Source: [Mycobacterium] nativiensis
GTDB lineage: Bacteria > Actinomycetota > Actinomycetes > Mycobacteriales > Mycobacteriaceae
Reading direction: 5' to 3'
Length of the DNA: 64,000 bases
Assembly (NCBI RefSeq): GCF_020172685.1
Contig: NZ_CP083986.1
Location: 4,894,951 to 4,958,950 of the forward strand
Each line of letters begins with the position of its first letter. The stretch's first letter is position 1. Shown piece after piece: positions 16,531-26,100 of this stretch. The translations under genes were made by a program, and so were the position numbers. A model generated the notes under the pieces. The model was given only the letters and a program-made list of their open reading frames with translations. It was not told the origin of the DNA and made no database searches.

Positions 16531-17607
16531 TCAGAGGCCGAGCAGGTCGCCCAGCCAGCCGAAGGCATCGGTTGCGGAAGCTCCACCGTCATCAAGCAGG
16601 GGCAGCTCGGCACCGGCCAGCGGCGGGGTCACCACCACCGGGCCCTTGCCGTCCCAACCCGAGCCGAGTAGGGCGCCCACGGTTTGGCCCCAGGCCTGCC
16701 AGGCGGCGATCGGGCCGATGCCGGCGCTGTTGAGATCCAGGGTGCCCAGCACTGGGACCCCGCTGAATTCGATACCGACGCTTTGGAAGATCGATCCACC
16801 GACCGCGGGCACCGAGGCGGCTACCTCGCCCCCGGCACCGAGCACCTGGTACGGACCGACTGCGACCGCACCCGGGGACAGCAGACCACCGAAGGCGATA
16901 TCCAGGTGGTCCATGTTCATCCCGGCCGGGAAGTATCCGGCCTCGTTGATCATCGGCAACAACGCATCCAGGTTCAGGGTGGCGCCGTTGAGGGTGGCCC
17001 CCCACATATTGGTCAGGGTGTCGCCGAGACTGTCGTGGTCGGTGATGCTGTTCATCAACGCGACCCACGGACTGATCATCGGCCCGATCATGCCCATCAT
17101 CACCGCACTGGCCGGCGACCCCAGGTAGTCGATGATCGGCATGATCATGGTCTTGTCCACGTCGGCTGGGATATAACCCGCCACCTGGCCGAACATCAGC
17201 TGATGGGTGCCATCCATGGTGTGGTTGAGCACCGTGGCGTGAGTTGCGTCGGTCTCGTTCTGCAGCGCCCAGCCGGAGATCACCGCGTTCAGATGCTTCT
17301 GAATCTCTTCGTTGACCGCATTGGTGCTGCCCGCCGGGTCATTGGCCAGCTGGTCCCAGTAGTCCATCTGGTTGGCCCAGAACTGCTGCATCCCCACACC
17401 CGGGGCCAGATACCAGTTGTTCAACATCGTCGTGACATTCGCCGAGGCGGCATTGAGCACGTCATCCCACGCACTGGTCAATGCCACCGCCGGGGACTGG
17501 ACATCGCGCAGAGCGGGCAACGGCGCGGACACCGGGGTGATGGCGACGAGACTGGCTCCGACCAGTGCCACACCAGCGGTGGCGTAGGGGCGAACGGTGG
17601 CGTGCAA
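16531..17607 (-). CDS. GjpA-type outer membrane porin-like protein (358 aa)
   Basis: The N-terminus (L/M)HATVRPYATAGVALVGAS followed by LVAITPVSAPLP is a signal peptide with the RPYxTxG motif shared by two larger proteins at 39592-44344. The mature part begins with LTSAWDDVLNAA and NNWYLAPGVGMQQFW and contains GPMISPWVALMNSI and TLNLDALLPMINEAGYFPAG with DIAFGGLLSPG. This matches proteins annotated as outer-membrane porin GjpA in mycobacteria. The start is TTG at 17607 with CGAGGAG 6 bases upstream; no ATG gives the conserved opening. It heads an operon with PGRS-A and PGRS-B. Porin activity is inferred by family, and the protein has no PPE or PE domain. Confidence 0.72.
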   Translation of the reverse strand: MHATVRPYATAGVALVGASLVAITPVSAPLPALRDVQSPAVALTSAWDDVLNAASANVTTMLNNWYLAPGVGMQQFWANQMDYWDQLANDPAGSTNAVNEEIQKHLNAVISGWALQNETDATHATVLNHTMDGTHQLMFGQVAGYIPADVDKTMIMPIIDYLGSPASAVMMGMIGPMISPWVALMNSITDHDSLGDTLTNMWGATLNGATLNLDALLPMINEAGYFPAGMNMDHLDIAFGGLLSPGAVAVGPYQVLGAGGEVAASVPAVGGSIFQSVGIEFSGVPVLGTLDLNSAGIGPIAAWQAWGQTVGALLGSGWDGKGPVVVTPPLAGAELPLLDDGGASATDAFGWLGDLLGL

Positions 17608-18064
17608 GGGGAACTCCTCGACAGGTGGATTGATGACGCTCTGAACAGCGCTGAACGTAACTAAGCGGGGGCTGAGTGTCTCTAATCGAACGTTGTTATT
17701 CGCGAAGACGTTTGGTGACGCGATTACCCGTGCGCCAGCCGACGGCCGATGAACTCCCACGTCACGGCACAATTGCGCCGACTAAGTTAACGATGGGACT
17801 GCGCGGAAACTACTTCAAGCGGTAACTACCCGCGGGTAACCGGTTCCGCTTGTCCCCCAACCGAAGCCGAGGCAGCCATCACAGCAAATTGCGTAACCAC
17901 GTGGATCGTAAACAACGGCGGACATGGAATCCGGATAGCCGGTATGGAACCGAACAACCTTGCAACACTGGGACATATGGCGCTATACGTGATAGTTCCG
18001 CACGGCGAGCGGTCGGGGACGAACAGCCCTCAATGCGGTAGCGCGCCCGCTTTCAGCGAACGGA
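17608..18064 (-). promoter_or_regulatory. 457-base intergenic region: promoter region of the porin/PGRS operon
   Basis: No gene is supported here. It separates the TTG start of the porin-like gene from the stop of the double MarR gene, both on the minus strand. It holds the 12-bp palindrome at 17827-17838, and A/T-rich stretches near 17660-17710 where a promoter could lie. I could not pick convincing -10/-35 hexamers. Confidence 0.5.
17827..17838. promoter_or_regulatory. 12-bp perfect palindrome upstream of porin/PGRS operon
   Basis: TACCCGCGGGTA is self-complementary and flanked by GGTAAC-like sequence on both sides. It lies 220 bases upstream of the porin-like start. It could be an operator for a dimeric regulator. 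No regulator can be assigned. Confidence 0.4.
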
Positions 18065-19072
18065 TCAGACCGGGCGTCCGGTCCCGGATTTCAGCGGAAC
18101 ACTGATCCGGCGGCACGCGTCGCCCAGTGCGATCGCCTGCTGGTGCGACATCGGATCCAGATACAGCCTGCGAATTTCCTTGGCGTAACCGTAAAGCGCG
18201 GGCCCCAACCGTGCCCGTCCCGGAGCGGTGATGCGGGCGACCACCCGCCGCCGATCGCCCTGGCCCGGTCCACGGTGCACCAGGCCATCGGATTCCAGCC
18301 GGGCGATGTGCTGGGTGACACCGCTGGGCGTCAGCGCGAATTCCTCGCCCAACGTACTCATCGGAACGGCGTCTGCCGTCGACTTGGCGATCCGGTCCAG
18401 CAATAGGACATCGATCAACGCGAGCTGGTGTGCGTCCAGCAAACGCTCATGCAGCGCGCGAAACAGCGCCACCGAGGCCTCCTGAAACTGATGCCAGCAC
18501 CGCTTGCCGGCGTCGTCGATGCCCGGTAGGTAACAGCTGGGGGCCTCCGGGAAGTTCTGCTCCGCAGCGGCGCCGGAATCCTGTCGACCCGGGGCGATCA
18601 AGGCCTGGTTGATGCGCCAACAGTTCTCCGCGACAGTGCTCACCTGTCGGGCCGACAGTGGACCCAGCAGGTAGGTCGCGACACCTTGCGCGTAGCTGAT
18701 TCTGGCTCGGTCGACCATCTGCCGGCCGTCTTCGGCGACGAACGCGACCACTCCGCGCCGATCCTGCGGATCCCCTTCTCGACGCACCAGTCCACGCGCC
18801 TCCAGACGGTCGATCCGCTTGGTCATCTGGCGCCGTGTCACCGCCAACGCATCAGCCAGATCACCCATCCGCGCGAATCCGTCCGCGGACTTGGCCAAGA
18901 TGTCCAGCACCCGTAGGTCGATCACCGACAACTGATGCTCCGCGTTCAGCAGCCGGTTCAGCACCGCATCGAAGCGCAGGACGGCATCCAAGTAGTGGTG
19001 CCATGCTTGACGTTCGGCGAGATCCAAGCCGGGCAGATCACTTCCCGTCCGGGGGCGATCGCGGCGCTGCAC
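18065..19072 (-). CDS. Tandem double-domain MarR-family regulator
   Basis: The protein has 335 aa, about twice the usual 140-160 of MarR proteins, and contains two complete winged-helix domains. Domain 1 (about 40-135) reads IDLRVLDILAKSADGF, then LAVTRRQMTKRIDRLEARGL and a DPQDRRGVV wing. Domain 2 (about 205-300) reads IDVLLLDRIAKSTADA, then FALTPSGVTQHIARLESDGL and a QGDRRRVV wing. The linker is around SGAAAEQNFPEAPSC. A single chain could therefore bind an operator as a pseudo-dimer. The start is taken as GTG at 19072; the nearby ATG is out of frame. It is divergent from the quinone oxidoreductase, with the 14-bp palindrome at 19087-19100 just upstream of its start, suggesting autorepression and control of that gene. 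Confidence 0.82.
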   Translation of the reverse strand: MQRRDRPRTGSDLPGLDLAERQAWHHYLDAVLRFDAVLNRLLNAEHQLSVIDLRVLDILAKSADGFARMGDLADALAVTRRQMTKRIDRLEARGLVRREGDPQDRRGVVAFVAEDGRQMVDRARISYAQGVATYLLGPLSARQVSTVAENCWRINQALIAPGRQDSGAAAEQNFPEAPSCYLPGIDDAGKRCWHQFQEASVALFRALHERLLDAHQLALIDVLLLDRIAKSTADAVPMSTLGEEFALTPSGVTQHIARLESDGLVHRGPGQGDRRRVVARITAPGRARLGPALYGYAKEIRRLYLDPMSHQQAIALGDACRRISVPLKSGTGRPV

Positions 19073-19086
19073 GGCGTCATGCTAGG

Positions 19087-19100
19087 TCATGTATACATGA
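19087..19100. promoter_or_regulatory. 14-bp perfect palindrome, candidate MarR operator
   Basis: TCATGTATACATGA is fully self-complementary. It lies in the 78-base divergent gap, 15 bases from the MarR start and 51 bases from the oxidoreductase start, where a bound repressor would cover both promoters. MarR operators are typically AT-rich palindromes of this size. Confidence 0.65.
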
Positions 19101-19150
19101 TTTCGCGGCGTTATTCGGCCCCCGATCCCACCGGTTGTAGCGTTGCCGTC

Positions 19151-20119
19151 ATGCGTGCCATCGTCGCCGAATCCGATCAGGTGCTGTCCTGGCGGGAAAT
19201 CCCCGACATCCAACCGACCCCAGGCGAGGTGCTGATCCAGGTCACCGCGGCCGGAGTGAACCGGGCCGACCTGCTGCAGGCGGCGGGCCTGTATCCGCCG
19301 CCGCCGGGCGCCAGTGACACCATCGGGCTGGAGGTGTCCGGTGTCATCGCCGCGGTCGGTGACGAGGTAACGGATTGGACTGTCGGGCAAGAGGTTTGCG
19401 CACTGCTGGCGGGCGGCGGCTACGCCGAGTACGTGGCGGTGCCCGCCCCACAGGTGCTGCCCGTTCCGACGGGAGTGGCGTTGGTGGACGCCGCCGGCCT
19501 GCCCGAGGTGGCCTGCACGGTGTGGTCGAACCTGGTGCAGACCGCCGGCCTGGCCGAGGGGCAGCTGCTGCTGGTGCACGGCGGTGCGAGCGGAGTGGGC
19601 AGCCACGCCATTCAGGTGGCCCGCCAACTCGGGGCGTGGGTGGCCGTCACCGCCGGCTCCGACGCGAAGTTGCAGCTATGCCGTGAACTGGGCGCCGAGA
19701 TCACCGTCAACTATCACGACGAGGACTTCGTGGCGCGGATCCGCGAGGCGGGCGGCGCCGACGTGATCCTGGACATCATGGGCGCCGCCTACCTGGACCG
19801 CAATGTCGACGCGCTGGCCAACGACGGGCGGCTGGTGGTCATCGGGATGCAGGGCGGGGTCAAGGGCGAACTGAACATCGGCAAACTGCTCGCCAAACGC
19901 GCCGGGGTGATCGCCACCGCGTTGCGCGGCCGGCCGGTGGAGGGCCCGCACGGCAAGGGCGCTGTCGTCGCGGCGGTGGCCGACAAGGTCTGGCCGATGC
20001 TGAGCTCCGGTCGGGTCAAGCCGGTGATCGGCGCCAGCCTGCCCATCGAGCAGGCCGGCGAAGCACACCGCCTGCTGGCCTCGGGTGAGGTGGCGGGCAA
20101 GGTTGTGCTGACGCTCTAA
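19151..20119 (+). CDS. NAD(P)H:quinone oxidoreductase, zinc-independent MDR family, Rv3777 homologue
   Basis: This 322-aa medium-chain dehydrogenase/reductase is of the quinone-oxidoreductase (QOR/PIG3) subgroup, which reduces quinones or alpha,beta-unsaturated carbonyls with NADPH. It has the N-terminal GroES-like domain (AGVNRADLLQAAGLYPPPPGA, as in PIG3-type proteins) and a Rossmann domain with HGGASGVGSHAIQVARQLGA; the zinc-binding Cys residues of alcohol dehydrogenases are absent. The ATG at 19151 is chosen over 18935, which lies inside the divergent regulator. Convergent with the giant PGRS gene, separated by a hairpin terminator. In M. tuberculosis its neighbour to the right is Rv3778c, here 28 kb away. 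Confidence 0.88.
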   Translation: MRAIVAESDQVLSWREIPDIQPTPGEVLIQVTAAGVNRADLLQAAGLYPPPPGASDTIGLEVSGVIAAVGDEVTDWTVGQEVCALLAGGGYAEYVAVPAPQVLPVPTGVALVDAAGLPEVACTVWSNLVQTAGLAEGQLLLVHGGASGVGSHAIQVARQLGAWVAVTAGSDAKLQLCRELGAEITVNYHDEDFVARIREAGGADVILDIMGAAYLDRNVDALANDGRLVVIGMQGGVKGELNIGKLLAKRAGVIATALRGRPVEGPHGKGAVVAAVADKVWPMLSSGRVKPVIGASLPIEQAGEAHRLLASGEVAGKVVLTL

Positions 20120-20138
20120 ACAGCTGCACCAGTAACGC

Positions 20139-20177
20139 ACGAGGCCCGGCCCGACTGACGTCGGACCGGGCCCTCGT
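20139..20177. terminator. Bidirectional hairpin terminator between Rv3777-like and giant PGRS gene
   Basis: Arms 20139-20155 and 20160-20177 give 16 base pairs with one mismatch and one bulged base around the loop TGAC. It lies between two convergent stops (20119 and 20192). No long U-tract follows, as is usual in mycobacteria. Confidence 0.7.
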
Positions 20178-20191
20178 ACGTTCGGCGCGGA

Positions 20192-23100
20192 TTACCCGTG
20201 CTGGCCGGTTTCACCAACGTGGCCGGGCCCACCGGGAACACCCGGTTTCGGGGTACCGCCGGATGTGCCGTTGGTCGCGCCGGCGCCACCGCCGGTACCG
20301 GCCTTACCGCCGGCCCCGCCGGCGCCGCCGCTACCGGGCTCGTCGGTACCCGCGCCGCCCTGACCGCCGGTGCCGCCGGTGCCACCCTTACCGCCGGTAC
20401 CGCCGGCGCCGGGAGCGCCCTTGCCCTGGCCCAGGATGCCGCCGTAGCCCTTGCCACCGGTGCCACCCTTGCCACCGGCACCGGCGTCGCCGCCCAGGCC
20501 GCCCTTACCGCCTTGGCCACCGTCGCCGTGCTCACCGGCCTGGCCGTCGCCGAGGGCAACACCACCGGCGCCACCCTGGCCGGCCGCGCCGCCGAGGCCG
20601 CCGTCGCCGCCCTGACCGCCGATCCCGCCGGTGCCGCCCTGGCGTCCGGGCAGACCGAGCGAACCGTCGGCCCCGGTGCCACCCTGGCCGCCGGTGCCAC
20701 CGGTGGCACCCTTGCCGCCGTCGCCACCAAGGCCGCCGAGCCCACCCTGGCCGCCGTTGCCGGCGATGGTGCCACCGGCACCACCGACACCGCCGGTACC
20801 GCCCGCGCCGCCGGTGTACCCGGTGGCACCCTTGCCGCCCTGGCCGCCGCTGCCACCGGCCATGCCCTGACCCTGGGGGTCCTTGGGCACGTTCTGCCCG
20901 GCAGCGCCTGTGGCGCCGGTCGTGGTGTTGTTGCCGCCGGCGCCGCCGGTGCCGGCGTTACCGCCGTTGCCGCCGTTGCCGTACTGGCCGGCCGCACCAC
21001 CGTTGCCGCCGTTGCCGCCGTTGGCACCGTTCTGGCCGGCCGCGGTAGCTCCGTTGCCGCCGTTGCCGCCGACACCGCCGTTGCCGTGCTCCGCCGTGGA
21101 GCTGCCGCCGAGACCGCCGTTGCCGCCGGCCTGCAACGCGCCGCTGCCAAGCTGCACGCCGTTACCGCCGTTGCCGCCGGTACCACCGCTACCGATCGCG
21201 CCGCCGGCTCCCGCAGTCCCGCTGTCGGCCGCGGTCGTGCCGTCGCCACCGATACCACCGGCCCCGGCCGCGCCGCCCGCACCAGCGGTGCTGCTGCTGT
21301 TGCCGCCCCTACCGCCGGATCCCGCAACAGCATTCGTTCCGCCGCCGGCGCCGTCACCACCGCGGCCACCGACACCGGCGTTGCCGCCCGCACCGCCATT
21401 GCCGCCGTGGCCGCCGGTTCCGTCGGCACCAACGCTGCCGTCGGTTGCGGCACCACCGGCACCACCGGTGCCGCCGGCGCCACCCTGGCCGCCCGCTCCG
21501 GCCGCTCCGGTGGCGTTGCCGCCGTTCCCGCCGTTGGCGCCGCTGCCGGCCGTCGCGTTGGCACCCGCGGTGCCGTTGGCGGCGCTGCCGCCGACACCAC
21601 CATTACCACCGATACCGCCGTGGCCGCCGGCACCGCCGTCACCGGAGATGCTGCCGCCGGCACCGCCTAGGCCGCCGTTGCCGCCGGCCGTGCCATCGGC
21701 TCCAGCACTGCCGTCGCCGGAGCCCTGCGTCGATCCGGCCAAGCCGTTGGCCCCGGCCCCGCCGTCACCGCCCGCACCACCGCGGCCGATCGTCGTCGCC
21801 GCGCCGCCGTCACCGCCATTACCGCCGGCCTGGCCGAGTTGAGCGGCGCCACCGGCGCCACCATCACCGCCGTGGCCGCCGAGCACCAAGCCGTCCAGAC
21901 CGCTGTCGGCCTGGGTGCCGCCACCGCTGAACCCGCCGGCACCACCCTGGCCGGCCGTGCCCGCGATACCACCCTCACCGCCGTTACCGCCGGACCCGGC
22001 CGTGGCGTTACCGCCGCCACCGGCACCGGCACCGCCGTTGCCGCCGTTGGCGCCATTACCGGTGTTACCGCCGGCACCGCCGTGGCCGCCGGCACCGTTG
22101 GCGCCGACGTCGCCGTTGACGGCGTCGCCACCGATACCGCCCTGGCCGCCGTTACCGCCGGCCCCACCGCTGCCGTTGGTGCTGGTCGCGTTGCCGCCGT
22201 GGCCACCGTCGGCGCCGCTGTTGGCCGCTGCGTCAGAGCCTGTGGTGCCGTTGACACCGGCGCCGCCGACACCACCGGAACCGCCGACACCACCGCTACC
22301 GCCGGCGCCACCATTGCCTGCCGTGGTGCCACCGGCACCACCCTGGCCACCGCTGCCGCCGTGACCGCCCGCGGTGCCGTCGGTGCCGTCGCCGGCGCCG
22401 TCGGTGCCTCCGTCGACACCCGCCGAACCGACGCCGCCGTTACCGCCCGTACCACCGGTGCCGATCGCCCCGGCGTTACCGCCCTTACCGCCAGAACCAC
22501 CGTCCTGCGCAGAGCCGTCCGCCAGTGTCTGGCCGGTGCCGCCGTTACCGCCGGCGCCACCGTCACCGCCCGCGCCGTTGGTGCCGTCCTGGCCGCCGAC
22601 GGCCTGAGCGCCGCCCTGACCGGTGCCACCGGCACCACCGGCACCACCGAGGTCACGGTCGCCACCGGTACCGCCGACGCCGCCGTGGCCCGCGACCGTG
22701 CCGGTACCACCGTTGCCGCCGTGGCCGCCTGCACCACCGTTGCCGGCGTTGCCGGCGTTGCCACCCGCACCACCGACGCCACCGGCACCGTGGCTGGCAT
22801 CGCCACCCAGGCCACCGGCACCACCGGCGGCGGCGTTGCCGCCCAGACCACCGTTTCCACCGGTACTGCCCGCGGCGCCGAACACGCCGTCGCCGCCGTT
22901 GCCGCCGCTGCCGCCCGTACCGCCGTGACCACCGGCTCCGGCGGCTCCCGACGTGGTGCCACCGGCACCACCATTGCCACCGGCACCACCGGTTCCGCCG
23001 CTGCCGCCGTCGGTCCCGTTGCCGTCTCCGGCAGTCCCGCCGGCCACGCCGCTGCCGCCGTTACCGCCGGCACCGCCCTGCCCACCGGTGCCGATCGCGC

Positions 23101-26100
23101 CGGCCGCGCCGCCGTTACCGCCGTAGCCGCCGGCCTGACCGGTCGACCCGTCGGCGAGGAGCTGTCCCTGGCCGCCGGCACCACCGTTACCGCCGTTGCC
23201 GCCGCCTCCGGCCGCACCGGCCGCACCGCCCGAGCGGTAGGTGAGACCGTCGCCGTTCAAGCCGCCCTGGCCTGCCGCGCCGGCTGTGCCGCGGTCACCA
23301 CCGGCACCGCCGTTGCCGCCGTGCCCGGCGGTGTCATCGGCGCCGCCACCGGCCCCGGCACCGCCCTGGCCGCCGTCACCCGCAGCACCGGCCGCACCGC
23401 CGTTGCCGCCGAGCCCGCCGGATCCGTTGAGCCCGACGTTGCCGCTGGTCGCGCTGCCGCCCTGGCCACCGTTGCCACCGACACCACCGACACCACCCTG
23501 GCCGCCGTTGCCGCCGTCGGTGCCGTCGCCGCCGTTGCCGCCGCTGCCTGCCGCAGCGTTGGCGCCCGCATGACCCTGCACCCCGGCGCCGCCCGCGCCA
23601 CCGTTGCCGCCGATACCGCCGACACCGCCCTGACCACCGTTTCCGGAGATCGAGCCGCCCTTACCGCCGCTACCCGCGTTGCCGCCGGCGGCGCCGTTGC
23701 CGCCGGTTCCGCCGTTGGCGGTGGCCATCGATCCGACCGCGCCGGCCGCGCCCGCGCCACCGTTGCCGCCGGCGCCACCATGGCCGATCGTTCCGGCGTC
23801 ACCGCCGTGGCCACCGAGGCCGCCGGCCTGCGCGGTGCCGTCGGCGAAGAGCACTCCGCTGCCGCCCTTGCCGCCTGCGCCGCCGTTGCCGCCGATGGCT
23901 GCGGTACCGGCATTGCCGCCGGCCGTCTGGCTTGTCAGGCCGGCGTTCCAGCCGCCCGCCCCAGCCGTTCCCGCGGTGCCGCGGTTACCGCCGTGGCCGC
24001 CGTCGCCGCCGGAGCCCGCGACAGCGCTGTTGCCGCCGCCGGTGCCGTCAGCACCGCGCCCGCCGTTACCGGCATTTCCGGCGTTACCGGCATTGCCACC
24101 GGCACCACCGGAGCCATCCGCCCCGGCGTTGCCACTGCTGGTGGTGCCGCCGGCCCCGCCGTTACCGCCCTGACCGCCGTTACCGCCGATGCCACCATTG
24201 CCGCCATTGGTTCCGTCGCCGCCGGATGCTCCGCTTCCCGGCGTGACCCCGGTGCCGCTGATGCCGTCAGCGCCGTGGCCGGCGTTGCCACCGACGCCAC
24301 CGACGCCACCCTGACCGCCCGCGCCACCGTTGCCGGAGGTCGTGCCACCGGCGCCGCCGACACCGCCGACTCCGCCGGCGCCGCCGTGAGTGCCGTTGGT
24401 GCCGTTGCCGTCGCCACCGGTGATGCCGTTCTCACCGGCTGCACCCGCGCCGCCGTTACCGCCCGCACCGCCGGTGCCGACCGATGCGGCGTCACCACCG
24501 TGACCGCCCGCGCCGCCGCCCTGCGCCGTGTCGGTGGCGCCGATCAGACCGACGCCGACACCGCCGTTACCGCCGGCACCGCCATCGCTGCCGATACCCG
24601 CTGTGCCGCCGTTACCGTCCGCGCCATCGCTGGTACCGGATCCACCGGTGCCCGCGGTTCCGGCCGCGGCGCCGTCGGCACCCGCGCCACCCGCGCCACC
24701 CGCGCCAGCGTTGACAGCACCGCCACCACCAAGGCCGGTTCCGCCTGCGCCCGCCGTACCGGCACTGCCACCGTCACCGGCGTCACCGCCGGCGCCACCG
24801 GTGCCGTCGTTGGCGGCACCACCGGAGCCACCGACACCACCCTGGCCACCGGCACCGGCGTTGCCACCGTTACCGCCGGCGGCGTCGGCGACCGTCGCGT
24901 CCGCGCCCGCGCCACCGCTACCGCCCTTACCGCCGGAACCACCGTTGCCACCGACACCACCGTTGCCGGACGTGGTCCCGCCAAGGCCACCGGTACCACC
25001 GTTGCCGCCGATACCACCGATTGCACCAGCGGTGCCGTTGCCGTTGGGGTCGGTGATTCCGTCGACGGTCGCACCGAGCCCACCGGCGCCACCGGCACCA
25101 CCGGTGCCGACCGAGGCCGCGTTGCCACCGGCGCCACCGTTGCCGCCGCCCTGGCCGGTGTCGGTTCCGCTGATCAGACCCGTGCCGGCACCGCCCTGGC
25201 CACCGGCAGCGCCATCGCTGGCGATTCCGTCCTGGCCCGCGCCGCCGTCGGCACCCTGGGTGGTGCCTGCTCCGCCGGTACCGACGTTGCCCGCCAGGCC
25301 GCCGTCGGCACCGTTACCGCCGGCACCGCCGGCACCCGCGGTCGCTCCGCCGCCACCGCCGAGGCCCTTGCCACCGGCGCCGGCGAGCCCGCCGTTGCCG
25401 CCGTAACCGGCGTTACCGCCCGCACCACCGGTGCCGTCGGTCGCCGCACCACCCTGGCCGCCGGTACCGCCCGTGCCACCGGCACCGGCGTTGCCGCCGT
25501 TACCGCCGTCTGTGTCGGCAACCGTCGCGTCTGCGCCGGTTCCACCGTTGCCGCCGTTGCCGCCGATACCGCCGACACCGCCCGCGCCGCCGTCACCGGA
25601 GGTGGTGCCACCCGCGCCACCATCGCCACCGACACCACCGATGCCGCCGAGGTAACCATCGGTGCCGTTGCCGTTGGGGTCCGTGCTGCCGTCGACGGTC
25701 GCGCCGGTGCCGCCGGTACCACCGACCCCGCCGTTTCCGACCGCGCCGGCGTTGCCGCCCTGGCCGCCGGTGCCGCCGCCCTGGCCGGTGTTCGTCCCGC
25801 CGATCAAGCCGAATCCGTCACCGCCGCGACCGCCGTGGCCGCCGTCAGCGTTGGTGCCGGCTGCGCCGTCGGCGCCATCGACACCCTGCTCGGCACCGAG
25901 ACCACCGAGACCGGCGTTACCTGCCGCGCCGCCGACGGCGCCGTCGCCGCCGCGACCACCGGATCCGGCGTTGGCCGCGCCACCGCCACCGATGCCCTGG
26001 CCGCCGTCCGCTGCCACACCGGCATCTCCGCCGCTGCCCGCAGCACCGCCGGAGCCACCGGTTCCGTTGGCCGACGATCCGCCGGTTCCACCGTGACCAC

